Origin: Afifella sp. IM 167
GTDB lineage: Bacteria; Pseudomonadota; Alphaproteobacteria; Rhizobiales; Afifellaceae
Assembly: GCF_020144925.1 (NCBI RefSeq)
Contig: NZ_NSLC01000001.1
Location: 482,233 to 546,232, forward strand
Length of the DNA stretch: 64,000 nucleotides
Direction: 5' to 3'
The translations under genes were made by a program, and so were the position numbers. The notes under the pieces are model-generated. The model did no database searches and had not been told where the DNA came from. It saw only the letters and a program-made list of their open reading frames with translations. Below, piece by piece: positions 54,007 through 63,544 of this stretch. How positions within the stretch are numbered: the first letter of the stretch is position 1; every line of letters starts with the position of its first letter.

Positions 54007-54861
54007 TCAGTTGCCCAGAGGATTGCGCCCCGCCTCGCGCCGCATCTGCTTGTCGACCTCGGCCGAGAGCACTTCCGTCACCTCGCGCTGGCGGTCGATG
54101 ACCTTCGGATCGAGCGCGTCGCGCGGGCGGGCGATGTCGATGCGCTCGTCGTAGATGATGCGCGCCGGCCGGGCGGAGAACACCACCACCCGGTCCGCCA
54201 TGATGACGGCCTCCGAGACGCTGTGCGTCACCATCACGATCGTCTTGTGCGCTTCCTGCCAGAGCGTCTGCAGGTCGCGGATCATGTAGAACTTGGTCTG
54301 CACGTCGAGCGCGCCGAAAGGCTCGTCGAGAAGCACGACCTCGGGGTTGTAGGCGAGAGCCCGGGCGATGGCCACGCGCTGCTTCATGCCGCCGGAAAGC
54401 GTCGCCGGATAGGCGTCCTCAAAGCCCGTCAGGCCCGTGAGGCCGATCCATTTGCGCGCCGCCGCCTCCGCCTCGGCGCGCGGCACCTTCTGCATCTCCA
54501 GTCCGAGCGTGATGTTGCGCAGCACGGTGCGCCAGGGAAACAGGATGAATTCCTGGAAGACGATGCCCCGGTCCGGGCCCGGCCCGGTGACGGGATGCCC
54601 GTCCATGGAGAGCGTGCCGGCGCTGATATCCTCAAAACCTGCCAGCATGTAGAGGAACGTGGACTTGCCGCAGCCCGACGGTCCGATGATGGCGACGAAT
54701 TCCTGATCGCGGATGGTGAGATCGAGGTTTTCGATCGCCACCACCTCCTCGCCGTTCTCGCGGTTGATGAAGGTCTTGTTGATACCTTCGGCGACGATCT
54801 TCGGCTCGCCCGGATCCGGGATTGCCGCAAGCCTTGGCTTGAAGGCGGGCTCAGCGCTCAA
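54007..54861 (-). CDS. TauB/SsuB-like ABC ATPase
   Basis: A 284-residue ATPase of the nitrate/sulfonate/taurine importer group: Walker A GPSGCGKST, the FQEFILFPWRTVLRNI Q-loop region, LSGGMKQRVAIARAL signature and VLLLDEPFGALD Walker B. It overlaps the upstream permease by 11 bases and is the last gene in a nine-gene operon that begins at the PrpD-type gene. Confidence 0.85.
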   Translation of the reverse strand: MSAEPAFKPRLAAIPDPGEPKIVAEGINKTFINRENGEEVVAIENLDLTIRDQEFVAIIGPSGCGKSTFLYMLAGFEDISAGTLSMDGHPVTGPGPDRGIVFQEFILFPWRTVLRNITLGLEMQKVPRAEAEAAARKWIGLTGLTGFEDAYPATLSGGMKQRVAIARALAYNPEVVLLDEPFGALDVQTKFYMIRDLQTLWQEAHKTIVMVTHSVSEAVIMADRVVVFSARPARIIYDERIDIARPRDALDPKVIDRQREVTEVLSAEVDKQMRREAGRNPLGN

Positions 54862-55705
54862 CTTGCACCCCCCACCGCTTGATCGTGGCGGCCTCGAGGC
54901 GGCCGAGCACGACGTTTTCCAGCAGGAGCCCGAGGATGGCGATCAGCATGATCCCTCCGAAAATGATGTCGATGTTGAAGTACTCGGCTGCGTCGAAGAT
55001 CATGAAGCCGAGGCCGTAGGAGCTGGCGGCTAGCATTTCCGCCGCGATCAGGGCGCGCCAGGCAAAGCCGATGCCGATGCGAAGGCCCGTGATGAGATAG
55101 GGCAGCACGCCGGGCACGATGACCTTGAAGAAGGTCTGCGTATGGCTCGCCCCCATCGAGCGCGCCACCCAGAAGACGCGCTTGCTCAGCATGTCGAGAC
55201 CGGCGACGACGTTGTAGATGATCTCGAAGCTGGTCGCGATCAGGACCACGGTGATCGTGGTGCGGTTGTCGATGCCGAAGACGAGCAGCAGGACCGGCGT
55301 CCAGGCGAGGGTCGGCACCGGCATGATGGCGCTGATGATCGGGCGGAAGATCGCCCTGCCCCACGCCGTCAGCGCGATCAGCATGCCGACGACGGTGCCG
55401 ACGACGAGAGCGAGCCCGACGCCGATCACGATCCGCATCATGCTGGCGAAGACATGGTAGAAAATGGCGTAGGGCGGACGCCCTTGCGGTCCGGCCTGCA
55501 CCCATAGCGCCGTCAGGATCTGGCTGGGCGGAGGGAACAGGAAGGAATTGATCCAGCCGAGCCGGGAGGCGAGCTCCCAGATGAGGAGCGGCACCGAGAT
55601 GGAGATGACAGGGCGCAGCCATGCCATCCACTTCTCCCGGTTGCGGCGCGTCAGGAAGGCGCGGCGCGAAGCCGTGCAGGCCGGCGATGAAGCGATGTCG
55701 GTCAC
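54851..55705 (-). CDS. TauC/SsuC-like ABC permease 1
   Basis: A 284-residue permease with about six helices. LIWELASRLGWINSFLFPPP and GASHTQTFFKVIVPGVLPYL are SsuC/TauC features. GTG at 55705 with GGGAGG upstream was chosen over a longer frame, because it overlaps no coding sequence of the next gene. A second permease precedes it, which fits a heterodimeric channel. Confidence 0.85.
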   Translation of the reverse strand: MTDIASSPACTASRRAFLTRRNREKWMAWLRPVISISVPLLIWELASRLGWINSFLFPPPSQILTALWVQAGPQGRPPYAIFYHVFASMMRIVIGVGLALVVGTVVGMLIALTAWGRAIFRPIISAIMPVPTLAWTPVLLLVFGIDNRTTITVVLIATSFEIIYNVVAGLDMLSKRVFWVARSMGASHTQTFFKVIVPGVLPYLITGLRIGIGFAWRALIAAEMLAASSYGLGFMIFDAAEYFNIDIIFGGIMLIAILGLLLENVVLGRLEAATIKRWGVQVER

Positions 55706-55706
55706 G

Positions 55707-56555
55707 TCAGCCTCCCTTGCGATGATGCGCATACCAACGGCGGATGGTGGCGCGTTCGACGGTTCCGAAGAGGAAGTGCTCGAAGATGAAGCCGAGCATC
55801 GCCAGGAGCACGATGCCGACGAACATCGTCTGCGTGTCCATGTACTGGCGCGCGGCGAAGATCATGTAGCCGAGGCCGTAGCTGAGCGCGGCCAGCATCT
55901 CGGCCGCGACGAGCGTGCGCCAGGAATGGGCGAGTCCGAGCTTGAAGCCGGTCATCACGGTCGGCAGCGATGCCGGCACCAGAACCTTGGTGAAGATCGC
56001 GTGCCGCGGCGCACCCATGCTGCGCACGACCCAGATCGTATGCGGCGGGATGGCGCGAACGCCCTGGATGGTGCTGTAGAGAACCGGAAAGACGGCGCCG
56101 AGGAAGCACACGGAGATGATCGTCGCGTCGCCATGGCCGAGCGTCACGAGGAAGATCGGGGTCCAGGCGACCGCCGGCAGCGGCAGCAGCACGCTGAGGA
56201 TCGGGCTGATCCAGTTATAGGCCGTGCGGTTGAGCCCGAGCCAGAAGCCGAGCGGCAGGGCAACGACGACCGCGATCGCGAAGGCCGCCACGGCCCGGTA
56301 GAGGCTGTGCCCGATATGCTGCAGGAGCACGGCGTGCTCCGTGTCGAACACCATCTCGAAGCCGCGCGCGGCAATCAGGCTCGGCGGCGGCAGCACCCGC
56401 CCGTCCACAAGGCCGGCGCGAACCACAAGCTCCCAAACGAGAAGCATACCGAAGACCGGCGCGACGAAGCGGATGCCGGCGAGGAGACGGCGGGCGCTGC
56501 CCGCCGCCAGGGCCGAGGCCCGTCCGTCTGCCCGCTCGATCTGGATGTCAGTCAT
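55707..56555 (-). CDS. TauC/SsuC-like ABC permease 2
   Basis: A 282-residue permease of the same family as its neighbour but clearly diverged. It carries LVWELVVRAGLVDGRVLPPP, MGAPRHAIFTKVLVPASLPTV and LVAAEMLAALSYGLGYMIF. Two different permeases for one binding protein suggest a heterodimer rather than the usual homodimer. Confidence 0.85.
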   Translation of the reverse strand: MTDIQIERADGRASALAAGSARRLLAGIRFVAPVFGMLLVWELVVRAGLVDGRVLPPPSLIAARGFEMVFDTEHAVLLQHIGHSLYRAVAAFAIAVVVALPLGFWLGLNRTAYNWISPILSVLLPLPAVAWTPIFLVTLGHGDATIISVCFLGAVFPVLYSTIQGVRAIPPHTIWVVRSMGAPRHAIFTKVLVPASLPTVMTGFKLGLAHSWRTLVAAEMLAALSYGLGYMIFAARQYMDTQTMFVGIVLLAMLGFIFEHFLFGTVERATIRRWYAHHRKGG

Positions 56556-56579
56556 GGCGGAGTTCCGTTTCCGCGTCCG

Positions 56580-57578
56580 TCACTGACCAGCCTTGGAGAG
56601 CGTAAGGGCCTTCTCGTAATACTCGCCCCGCACCAGGCTGGCGAAGTCCGGCACCTCTTTGATGCGGTTGTCGTTCTTCATGGATTCCGCGATGGGGACG
56701 AGCTCGGCGAGAAGGTCGTCCGTCACCTTCCGGTCGAAGCTGAGACGGGTGAAGGCCGTCTCCAGCGCCTTCGGATCGACCTCAACACCACTTTTGCTGA
56801 CCTGCCCGGCCGCCAGCTCGCCGGCCTGGTCCGGATGCGCCTCCACGAAGGCGGTCAGGTCGAGCAGCGAGGCGATGAACTTGGCGACCGCCTCCGGGTT
56901 CTCGTCGGCGAAGTCGCGGCGCACGAGGTAGAAGTTCGGGCTGGCGTTGACGCCCTTCAGTGAGATGATGCGCTTGGCGCGCCCGCTCGCCTCGGCGATG
57001 GCCACATGCGGCTCCCAGGCGAGGCCGGCGTCGATGATGCCCTGCTGCACGGCCGTGCTGATCTCCTGCACCTTCATGTTGACGATGCCGAAATCGTTCG
57101 CGCTGAGGCCGTGCTGGTCGAGATAGACGCCGAAGGTGGCGAAGGTGCCCGAGCCCGTGACGGCGCCGATCTTCTTGCCCTTCAGGTCCTCGATCGTCTT
57201 GTAGGGAGCGTCCGGCGCCACGATGACGCCGTAGCGGTCGCCGCCGAACTGGTGCGTGCTGACGATATAGAAAAGGTCAGGCTGGTTGGCGGCCACGGTG
57301 ACGAGGCGCGCCGAGCCGCCATTCGCCACGTCGATCTGCCCGGCGAGGAAGGATTGCAGCATGTCGCCGCCGGAGGAAAACTGGGTGATTTTCCCCTTCA
57401 GCCCGTAAGGCTCCAGCCAGTCGCGAGCCAGGTAGAGCTCGTCGGGGGGCACGGCCTGCACGCCGATGCGGATGGTATCGGTCTCCGCCGCTGCGGAGCC
57501 GGCCCCGATGCCGAGGGCAAGAGCCGCCGCTGCGAGCATGCCGCCTGCCGATAGTGTTCTTCTCGTAAGACCGCTCAT
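56580..57578 (-). CDS. TauA/SsuA-like ABC substrate-binding protein
   Basis: A 332-residue periplasmic protein with a signal peptide (MSGLTRRTLSAGGMLAAAAL, cleavage near AAA-ET). The mature part, IRIGVQAVPPDELYLARDWLEPYGL, and GSGTFATFGVYLDQHGL match the NMT1/SsuA fold that binds taurine, alkanesulfonates, nitrate or thiamine precursors. Context with a ComA-like gene favours an organosulfonate, but the ligand is inference. Confidence 0.85.
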   Translation of the reverse strand: MSGLTRRTLSAGGMLAAAALALGIGAGSAAAETDTIRIGVQAVPPDELYLARDWLEPYGLKGKITQFSSGGDMLQSFLAGQIDVANGGSARLVTVAANQPDLFYIVSTHQFGGDRYGVIVAPDAPYKTIEDLKGKKIGAVTGSGTFATFGVYLDQHGLSANDFGIVNMKVQEISTAVQQGIIDAGLAWEPHVAIAEASGRAKRIISLKGVNASPNFYLVRRDFADENPEAVAKFIASLLDLTAFVEAHPDQAGELAAGQVSKSGVEVDPKALETAFTRLSFDRKVTDDLLAELVPIAESMKNDNRIKEVPDFASLVRGEYYEKALTLSKAGQ

Positions 57579-57627
57579 GACATTCCTCCTTTTTCTGTTG
57601 TGATGCGCCGGTTGATCCGGCGTCCTC

Positions 57628-59169
57628 TCATGCGCTCTGTCTGGCGCGGATCTCCGTTTTCGCGATGCCGGCCTCGGCGGCGCGGATGCCCGCCTGCGTG
57701 CCGGCGATCCGGCCGAAGACGGCGCCCGAAGTGAGGCCGCTGCCGCCCGGATAGTTGAAGTAGAAAAGCCCCCCGACGAGCTCGCCGGCCGCGTAGAGAC
57801 CGGGCATCGATGCGCCGGTCACGTCCTGCACCTCGGCGCGCTCGTTCACCTTCAGCCCGCCGAAGGTGAAGGTCACGCCGCAGGTGACGGCGTAGGCCTC
57901 GAACGGAGCCTCGTCGATGGTGTTCGCCCAGTTGGACTTCGGCACCGGCAGGCCGTCCGTCCCGCGCCCGTCCTTGACGTTCGGGTTAAAGGGCACGTCC
58001 TTGCGGATCGCCTCGTTGTAGGTCTTCACGCCGGAGAGAAAGCCTGCCGCATCGACGCCTTCCATCTTGCGGGCGAGCTCCTCGAGCGTGTCGGCGCGCA
58101 CCTTGGTGATCTGCCGGATCTTGTATTCGTCCCTGAGGAGATGGGCGACCTTGGCGTCGAAGACCTGCCAGGCGAACATGCCCGGCTGCTTCATGATCTC
58201 CGCGCCGTATTTCGCATAGGTGTAGTTGCGGAAATCCGCGCCCTCGTCGATGAAGCGCTCGCCCCTGGCATTGACGACGATGCCGAAGGGATAGGAGTGC
58301 TTCTGGAACTGGTCGCCGATCGCAAGGTCGCCGAAGGCCGGGGCGTTGAGTTCCCAGGCGACGGCATGCGCGCCGGACCAGTGGCCGAAGGCCTGCGCGC
58401 CGAGTTCCATCGCCACGCGCAGCCCATCGCCGTTGTTGAAGCGCGAGCCTCGCACCTTGGCCAGATCCCAGTTCGGGCCGAGATAGCGCGCCCGCATCTC
58501 CGCATTCGCCTCGAAGCCGCCGCAGGCGAGAACGACGTTGCCGCAGCGGATCGGCATCTGCTCCCCGTCCCGCACCGCCATCACCCCGGCGACCCGTCCG
58601 TCCTCGACGATGAGATCGGCCATGCGGGTGCGGTAGGAAATCTCCACGCCTTCGGCCGCCGCCTTCTCGTGAAGCGCATCGACCAGTCCCTGGCCGCCGC
58701 CGACGGTCTCGCAGCTGACGCCGCCCCAGAACTTGAACTTGCCATCGACCTTGAAGGCCTGCCGTCCCAGGCTCGCCTGGAACCGCACGCCCTTGCCGCT
58801 CATCCACTTCAGCGTCTCGCGGCTGCGGGTGACGAGGATCTCGGTAAGGTCCGGATCGCAGCGGTACTGTGTCAGCCGGCCCATATCGTCGTAGAAGGCG
58901 TCCTCGCCGTAGGTGCCGAAATCGACATTGGCGATCTCTTCCTCGGTGAGGTCGGTCACCACCTCGCGGTATTCGGCGAGGTCGGCATAGGCAAAGCGCA
59001 TCGCGCCGGCCGCAAAGGCGGAATTGCCGCCGCGCTCTTCCTCCGGGGCGCTTTCCAGAACGAGGACACGCACGCCGCTCTCGGCCGCGGCGAGAGCCGC
59101 GCACATGGCGGCGTTGCCGGCTCCGACGACAACGACATCCGCTTCCTGCTGGCGGCCTCTGTCTTTCAT
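57628..59169 (-). CDS. TcuA-like FAD-dependent dehydrogenase
   Basis: A 513-residue flavoprotein of the fumarate-reductase/FAD-dependent tricarballylate dehydrogenase group. VVVVGAGNAAMCAALAAAE at the N-terminus is the FAD motif with the TcuA-type GNAA, then GGNSAFAAGAMRFAY, GGFEANAEMRARYLG and GGLFYFNYPGGSGL near the C-terminus. TcuA turns tricarballylate into cis-aconitate. Here it would insert or remove a double bond in a polycarboxylate or sulfocarboxylate. The gene sits between the TrmB-type regulator and the binding protein. Confidence 0.8.
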   Translation of the reverse strand: MKDRGRQQEADVVVVGAGNAAMCAALAAAESGVRVLVLESAPEEERGGNSAFAAGAMRFAYADLAEYREVVTDLTEEEIANVDFGTYGEDAFYDDMGRLTQYRCDPDLTEILVTRSRETLKWMSGKGVRFQASLGRQAFKVDGKFKFWGGVSCETVGGGQGLVDALHEKAAAEGVEISYRTRMADLIVEDGRVAGVMAVRDGEQMPIRCGNVVLACGGFEANAEMRARYLGPNWDLAKVRGSRFNNGDGLRVAMELGAQAFGHWSGAHAVAWELNAPAFGDLAIGDQFQKHSYPFGIVVNARGERFIDEGADFRNYTYAKYGAEIMKQPGMFAWQVFDAKVAHLLRDEYKIRQITKVRADTLEELARKMEGVDAAGFLSGVKTYNEAIRKDVPFNPNVKDGRGTDGLPVPKSNWANTIDEAPFEAYAVTCGVTFTFGGLKVNERAEVQDVTGASMPGLYAAGELVGGLFYFNYPGGSGLTSGAVFGRIAGTQAGIRAAEAGIAKTEIRARQSA

Positions 59170-60077
59170 TTCTTCTCCGCTCTCTGGCTGGCGATGACGC
59201 GTAGGTGCTCAGCGTTGTCCTTGATGGTGCGCTGAAGGTTGGCGGCCTGCTCTTTCGGCAGGTAGATCTGGCGCAGCGAGACGAGCGCCGGGCCGAAGGC
59301 TTCCTCGATCTCCGCGCCGAAGCGCTGGAAAATCTCTGCGAGGTAGATTTCGTGGCGGATGAGGCTCTCGGCCAGGTTCACCACCGGTCGGCTGCGCGTA
59401 TGCGCCCCGTAGCCCTCGCCGGCCGTATTGACCGTCAGCGCTTCCTCGAAGTCGATGGTCAGTGTGACGAGCGTATCGCCGAGCCCGACGGTGATGCCGT
59501 TGCCTTCATGCAGATAGACGGTGACGCACGCCCCGAGGTTGAACTGCTCTGCGCTGGCGGGCGGGCCGAAGAGGATGATGATGATCTCGATGCCGCGCTC
59601 GGCGGCCTCGCGCAGGGCCGGCAGGTGGCGCTCCAGCGTCGCAGCCGGCGCCTTGATCCAGATGTGCCGGTGCGCATTGTCGATCATCTCGTCGATCTTC
59701 GACTGGATCGTGCGCCGGCCCGTGACCACCCAGACGTATTCCGTCGCGTCGCGGTCGTCGAGATTGGCGAGTTCTTCCGCAAGGCCTTCGCAGCGGCGCG
59801 ACGTTGCCGCCGCGATCCCCTGGAAGAGCGATTCCGGATCGACCGGGACGTAGCGCACGGGGCTTTCGCTCACCGGCATCACCGCGCCCTTGTTGGTGAG
59901 ATTCTCCAGCGCGCTGTAGGCATTCGGACGCGGCAGGCCCGCCTGCTTGCTGATCTCGTATGCCGTCGCGGGTTGTCTGCGCAGCAGGGAGAGATAGGCC
60001 CGGGCCTCGTATTCGGAAAAGCCGACGCCCTGCAGTTCCTCCACGAGATGGCCTCGGGGTGCCTTGTCGCGTGCCAT
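59166..60077 (-). CDS. TrmB-type transcriptional regulator
   Basis: A 303-residue regulator. An N-terminal winged helix reads GFSEYEARAYLSLLRRQPATA and LPRPNAYSALENLTNKGAV, characteristic of TrmB. The C-terminal part includes HIWIKAPAATLERHLPALRE, like the ligand-binding phospholipase-D-like domain of TrmB regulators. TrmB members are more common in archaea and often control sugar or sulfur genes. The start at 60077 overlaps the comA-like stop (TAATG), so it is within the operon, and autoregulation is likely. Confidence 0.8.
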   Translation of the reverse strand: MARDKAPRGHLVEELQGVGFSEYEARAYLSLLRRQPATAYEISKQAGLPRPNAYSALENLTNKGAVMPVSESPVRYVPVDPESLFQGIAAATSRRCEGLAEELANLDDRDATEYVWVVTGRRTIQSKIDEMIDNAHRHIWIKAPAATLERHLPALREAAERGIEIIIILFGPPASAEQFNLGACVTVYLHEGNGITVGLGDTLVTLTIDFEEALTVNTAGEGYGAHTRSRPVVNLAESLIRHEIYLAEIFQRFGAEIEEAFGPALVSLRQIYLPKEQAANLQRTIKDNAEHLRVIASQRAEKK

Positions 60078-60859
60078 TACCCAACCTCCTCCGATAGCAG
60101 CCGATAATCGACCGCCCTGCCGACGCCGCGGCGAAAGCCTTCCAGCCGGAGCGCCTGGCCCGTCGGGATGTTGGCGAGATTCGCCTCGCGCCCGAAGGTC
60201 GTCAGAAGCTCCACATGCTGCTGCGGAAAGGCATAGGGATCGGCCTCGATCCACACATGCTCGAACCAGCTCGCGGCCGCCAATGTATCGAGCCGTGAAG
60301 GATCGCTCCTGCGCACCGCATCGAGCTCCGACTGCTCGACGATGACGTGCTCCGCCCCCGCATCCAGGCTGGAAAGGACGAGCGCTTGAAGATCGTCGAG
60401 GGCGAAGGGCGCTTCGGGATTCTTGCGGCCGAATTCGTAGATCACCTTGAAGCCGCGCTGGCGCGCTTTCTCGATGAGACGCCGGCGCGTGTCCTCCTCG
60501 AGGGTGATGTAGTTCTCCGATATCTCGAGGCTGCGAAGTCCAAGGCTCTCCAGATGGTCGAGCATCTCGTCGACCGCCTGCCGGCGCCAGGCGTATTCGA
60601 AGAGGATGCCGCCGGCATAGGCAGAGACGTCGGCGTCGCGATAAAGCGTCACGATGCGCTTCAGCGGCTCTGCCGGCAGAAGCAGGGCGTTGAGGGCGTA
60701 GATCTTGGCGTAGTCGACATAGCCGCCGACCAGATCGAGGAAGCCGGAAAGCGCCCCTTCGACGTTCCAGCCCATACTGTCCGGGCCGAAGTCGATGACG
60801 GCGGTCAGGCCGCGGCTGCGCGGCTTTTCCTCTCTGGGTGGCAGCGCGAAGCTTCCCAT
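60077..60859 (-). CDS. Phosphosulfolactate synthase-like (ComA family) protein
   Basis: A 260-residue TIM-barrel protein of the ComA family, which in methanogens joins sulfite to phosphoenolpyruvate to start coenzyme M synthesis. Conserved blocks seen are GGILFEYA (83-90), LRSLEISENYITLEED (108-123), YEFGRKNPEAP (141-151), NLANI (227-231) and GFRRG (241-245). Two typical motifs differ: KFGWGTS reads KIYALNA (52-58) and EGRESG reads EQSELD (175-180). The substrate is therefore probably not phosphoenolpyruvate; a related sulfite addition or elimination on an unsaturated acid is possible. Neighbours are PrpF- and PrpD-type genes. Confidence 0.75.
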   Translation of the reverse strand: MGSFALPPREEKPRSRGLTAVIDFGPDSMGWNVEGALSGFLDLVGGYVDYAKIYALNALLLPAEPLKRIVTLYRDADVSAYAGGILFEYAWRRQAVDEMLDHLESLGLRSLEISENYITLEEDTRRRLIEKARQRGFKVIYEFGRKNPEAPFALDDLQALVLSSLDAGAEHVIVEQSELDAVRRSDPSRLDTLAAASWFEHVWIEADPYAFPQQHVELLTTFGREANLANIPTGQALRLEGFRRGVGRAVDYRLLSEEVG

Positions 60860-60862
60860 CGC

Positions 60863-62086
60863 CTAGACCTCCACCACATCGGCAAGCAGGCGCAATCGGC
60901 TTTCCGGCACGAAGACCGTGCCTGCCCCGATGAGGCGCGCCGTGCGCTCCACCTGGGCCGAACGCACCTCGTAGCCGCCGCCGGCGGCCCTCTCCACCCG
61001 CGAGGCCACGCGCAGAACGCCGCTCGGATGTCCGAGGCGCACATCCTCGCCCGCTCGCACGGTGGCATGGCGGGCGACGACGGTGCCCTCCACGGCGGAC
61101 GCGACGGCGGTGCAGACGGAACCGGTGACGGCGAGCGCCCGGTGCGGGCGCTGCATCGCCATCTGGCGCACGCACACATCATGCTCGCCGGCGGCGATGC
61201 GCCGTCCGAGCGTGTCGGTGTAGTCCTGCGGAGAGCTCACCAGGATCAGCCTCGGCACGTTCGGAGAGATCGCGCGCGCCTCTTTGGCGGAAGGGCTGAG
61301 ACCGAGCACTTCGGCAGCCCAGCCGCGCACCTCCTCCAGACGCGCCTGCAGGGCCGCATCGGAAAGGATCTCCTCCGGCAGCTCCGTTCCCCTCGCCCCG
61401 ACATCGGCGGCCGCGACGAAGACGAAGGGGGTCGCCGCATCGACGAGCGAGACCTCCACGTCGCGCCCTTCGACCGTGATCGTGTCGAGCGGCGAGCCGG
61501 TCGGAAGAAGGCGGCCGCTGACCGCGCCGGAGCAATCGCCGAAATCGAGGAGGATCCGTCCGCCGCTGCCCGGCACCCCGGCGATCTCGCAATCCCCGTC
61601 GACGGCCGGCACGCCTGCGCTCACCGGAACGACGGCGGTGACCACCTGCCCCGTATTCGTGGTAAAGATGCGAAGCCGCGTCTGCGGCTCCTCCACCGGC
61701 ACGAGGCCGCGCAGCACGGCGAAAGCCGCCGCCGCCGAAAGCATGTTGCCGCAATTGCCGCCGGTGGAGACACGCGCGCTGTCGATCCCCACCTGGTAGA
61801 AGGTATATTCCACATCGGCATCGTCGCGCTGCGAAAGGCCGACGACGGCGGCCTTGCTGGTCAGCGGATCGGAGCCCCCGATGCCGTCGATCTGGCGGCT
61901 GTCGGGCGAGCCGTAGAGGCCGAGGAGGAGCGCCGCCCGCTCACGCGGATCGGCCGGCATGTCCCCTTCGTAGAAGACGCCGCCGCGGCTGGACCCGCCA
62001 CGCATGAACAGGCAGCGCACCGCCCGCTGGCCCGGATAGGTGCTGTCCAGGGGATGCGCCTGGCTGATCGCGGCGGCAACGGTCAT
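60863..62086 (-). CDS. PrpF-type isomerase
   Basis: A 407-residue protein of the PrpF family, diaminopimelate-epimerase fold. PrpF moves the double bond of methylaconitate, and relatives act on oxalomesaconate. FMRGGSSRGGVFYE corresponds to the family N-terminal motif. Likely catalytic residues are K78 in LTSKAAVVG and C112 in STGGNCGNM. It starts three bases after the PrpD-type stop, indicating translational coupling. Confidence 0.8.
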   Translation of the reverse strand: MTVAAAISQAHPLDSTYPGQRAVRCLFMRGGSSRGGVFYEGDMPADPRERAALLLGLYGSPDSRQIDGIGGSDPLTSKAAVVGLSQRDDADVEYTFYQVGIDSARVSTGGNCGNMLSAAAAFAVLRGLVPVEEPQTRLRIFTTNTGQVVTAVVPVSAGVPAVDGDCEIAGVPGSGGRILLDFGDCSGAVSGRLLPTGSPLDTITVEGRDVEVSLVDAATPFVFVAAADVGARGTELPEEILSDAALQARLEEVRGWAAEVLGLSPSAKEARAISPNVPRLILVSSPQDYTDTLGRRIAAGEHDVCVRQMAMQRPHRALAVTGSVCTAVASAVEGTVVARHATVRAGEDVRLGHPSGVLRVASRVERAAGGGYEVRSAQVERTARLIGAGTVFVPESRLRLLADVVEV

Positions 62087-62089
62087 CGC

Positions 62090-63496
62090 TCAGGCGGCCC
62101 GCAGAACGGGCCGACCGTCGCTGGCGACGGTCATCGCCGGCAGCCGGCCCGGATCCGTTTCGGTTTCCAGATGCATGACGATATCGCCGATCTGCCGGGC
62201 CGTGGCCTCGTCCATGACCAGGCCGGTCATGGTGAGGTATTTGCGCTCCAGCTCCTCGGCCGTCAGCGGGTTGGTCGGCTCGCCCTTCGGCTCCTCCTGG
62301 CGGCGGCGCAGGGTGCGGCCGTTCTTCAACGCAACCTCGACGATGGCCTGGCGCCCGCCGAGGCCGAACTCCGGCTCCGCCTTGAGCGTGACGAGCGAGG
62401 CCGCCGCGTCGTGGACTTCCTTGTTCTTGAACCCCTCCCAATAGTCGCCGAGACCGTTGGAACCGCCGGCGAGGGCAAGCGCCACGCCGAACTGGGTGGA
62501 ACCCATGGCGACGTTGAGGTTCGGGCACGGCGACTTCGAGGCCTGCCGGATGGCGAGCTCGCTCATGTGAACCGTGACCTTCTCCACGTCTTCGAGCCTG
62601 ACGCCCTCCTCGTGATAGAAGGCCTGCGCGAGATCGAGCGGACCGTGCGCGTAGCGGCAGGCCGCATGCGGCTTGAAGCCGACCTCCATGATGGCGAATG
62701 CTTCGCCCAGCCCGTCGACCAGGTGCTCTGCCGCGACGCTCGAGGTGAAGGCGTTGAGGAAGCCCTCGTCGCATTCCAGCATCGTGCGCGGGCCGGTGAA
62801 GCCGCGGCTCGCCATGACGGCGGCGATGGCGCCGTTGAAGCCGCCCTTGCCCGGGCTGAAGGGCTTGGCCATGCAGGAATCGTTGAGATAGGACTGGATG
62901 CCGGCCGACTGCATGCCGGCAAGGCCGATCGCCGAGGCGATCTGTTCCGCGTCGCAACCGAGGATGCGGGCCGCGGCGGCCGAGGCGCCGAGCAGCGCCA
63001 CTGTGCCTGTCGTGTGGTAGCCGCGCTGGCGGTGGCCCGGATTGATCGCCTTGGCGACGCGCACCGCGATTTCGTAGCCCCCGACCACCGCTGCGACGAC
63101 GTCCTTGCCCGAAGCCTTGTGCTTTTCCGCCGTGGCGAGAACGGTCGGCACGATCACCGAACCGGCCTTGATCAGACCCGAACCGTGCGCATCGTCGAGC
63201 TCGACGCCGTGGCCGAGCATGGCATTGCACATGGAGGCCATCGGCACCGGCACCTTGGTGCCGTATCCGACGATGGTCGCTTCCGGCGCCCCGCCCCATT
63301 CCTGAACCATCTCGATCACACGCGCCGCCGGCTCGGCCGTCGCCGAGGCGGCGATCTGGTTGCCGAGGCCGTCGCGGATGATCCACTTGGCCTTCTCCGC
63401 CACATCCGGCGGAAGATCCTCGTAGCGCAGCTCCGCGACGAGCTTGGCGTAGCGCCGGGTCAATCCGGAAAGGTCGCGCGATAGGGCTTCGGTCAT
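62090..63496 (-). CDS. MmgE/PrpD-family protein
   Basis: A 468-residue protein of the family that includes 2-methylcitrate dehydratase, cis-aconitate decarboxylase and iminodisuccinate epimerase. NAMLGHGVELDDAH, GSVIVPTVLATAEKH, HTTGTVALLGASAAAARILG and PHAACRYAHGPLDL are family blocks. It is the first gene of the operon. The start at 63496 follows a purine-rich ribosome site, GAGACGAGAGG. Chemistry is elimination, decarboxylation or epimerisation at a carbon next to a carboxylate; which one cannot be read from sequence. Confidence 0.85.
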   Translation of the reverse strand: MTEALSRDLSGLTRRYAKLVAELRYEDLPPDVAEKAKWIIRDGLGNQIAASATAEPAARVIEMVQEWGGAPEATIVGYGTKVPVPMASMCNAMLGHGVELDDAHGSGLIKAGSVIVPTVLATAEKHKASGKDVVAAVVGGYEIAVRVAKAINPGHRQRGYHTTGTVALLGASAAAARILGCDAEQIASAIGLAGMQSAGIQSYLNDSCMAKPFSPGKGGFNGAIAAVMASRGFTGPRTMLECDEGFLNAFTSSVAAEHLVDGLGEAFAIMEVGFKPHAACRYAHGPLDLAQAFYHEEGVRLEDVEKVTVHMSELAIRQASKSPCPNLNVAMGSTQFGVALALAGGSNGLGDYWEGFKNKEVHDAAASLVTLKAEPEFGLGGRQAIVEVALKNGRTLRRRQEEPKGEPTNPLTAEELERKYLTMTGLVMDEATARQIGDIVMHLETETDPGRLPAMTVASDGRPVLRAA

Positions 63497-63544
63497 GGCC
63501 TCTCGTCTCCCTGCCTCAGCGCACGGCGGCTGCCGAGACTTCAT

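Noticed and set aside
60347..63484. A 1045-residue plus-strand open frame
   Set aside because: It lies antisense to the ComA-like, PrpF and PrpD-type genes, is Arg/His/Asp-rich and has no family motif; such frames are common in GC-rich DNA.
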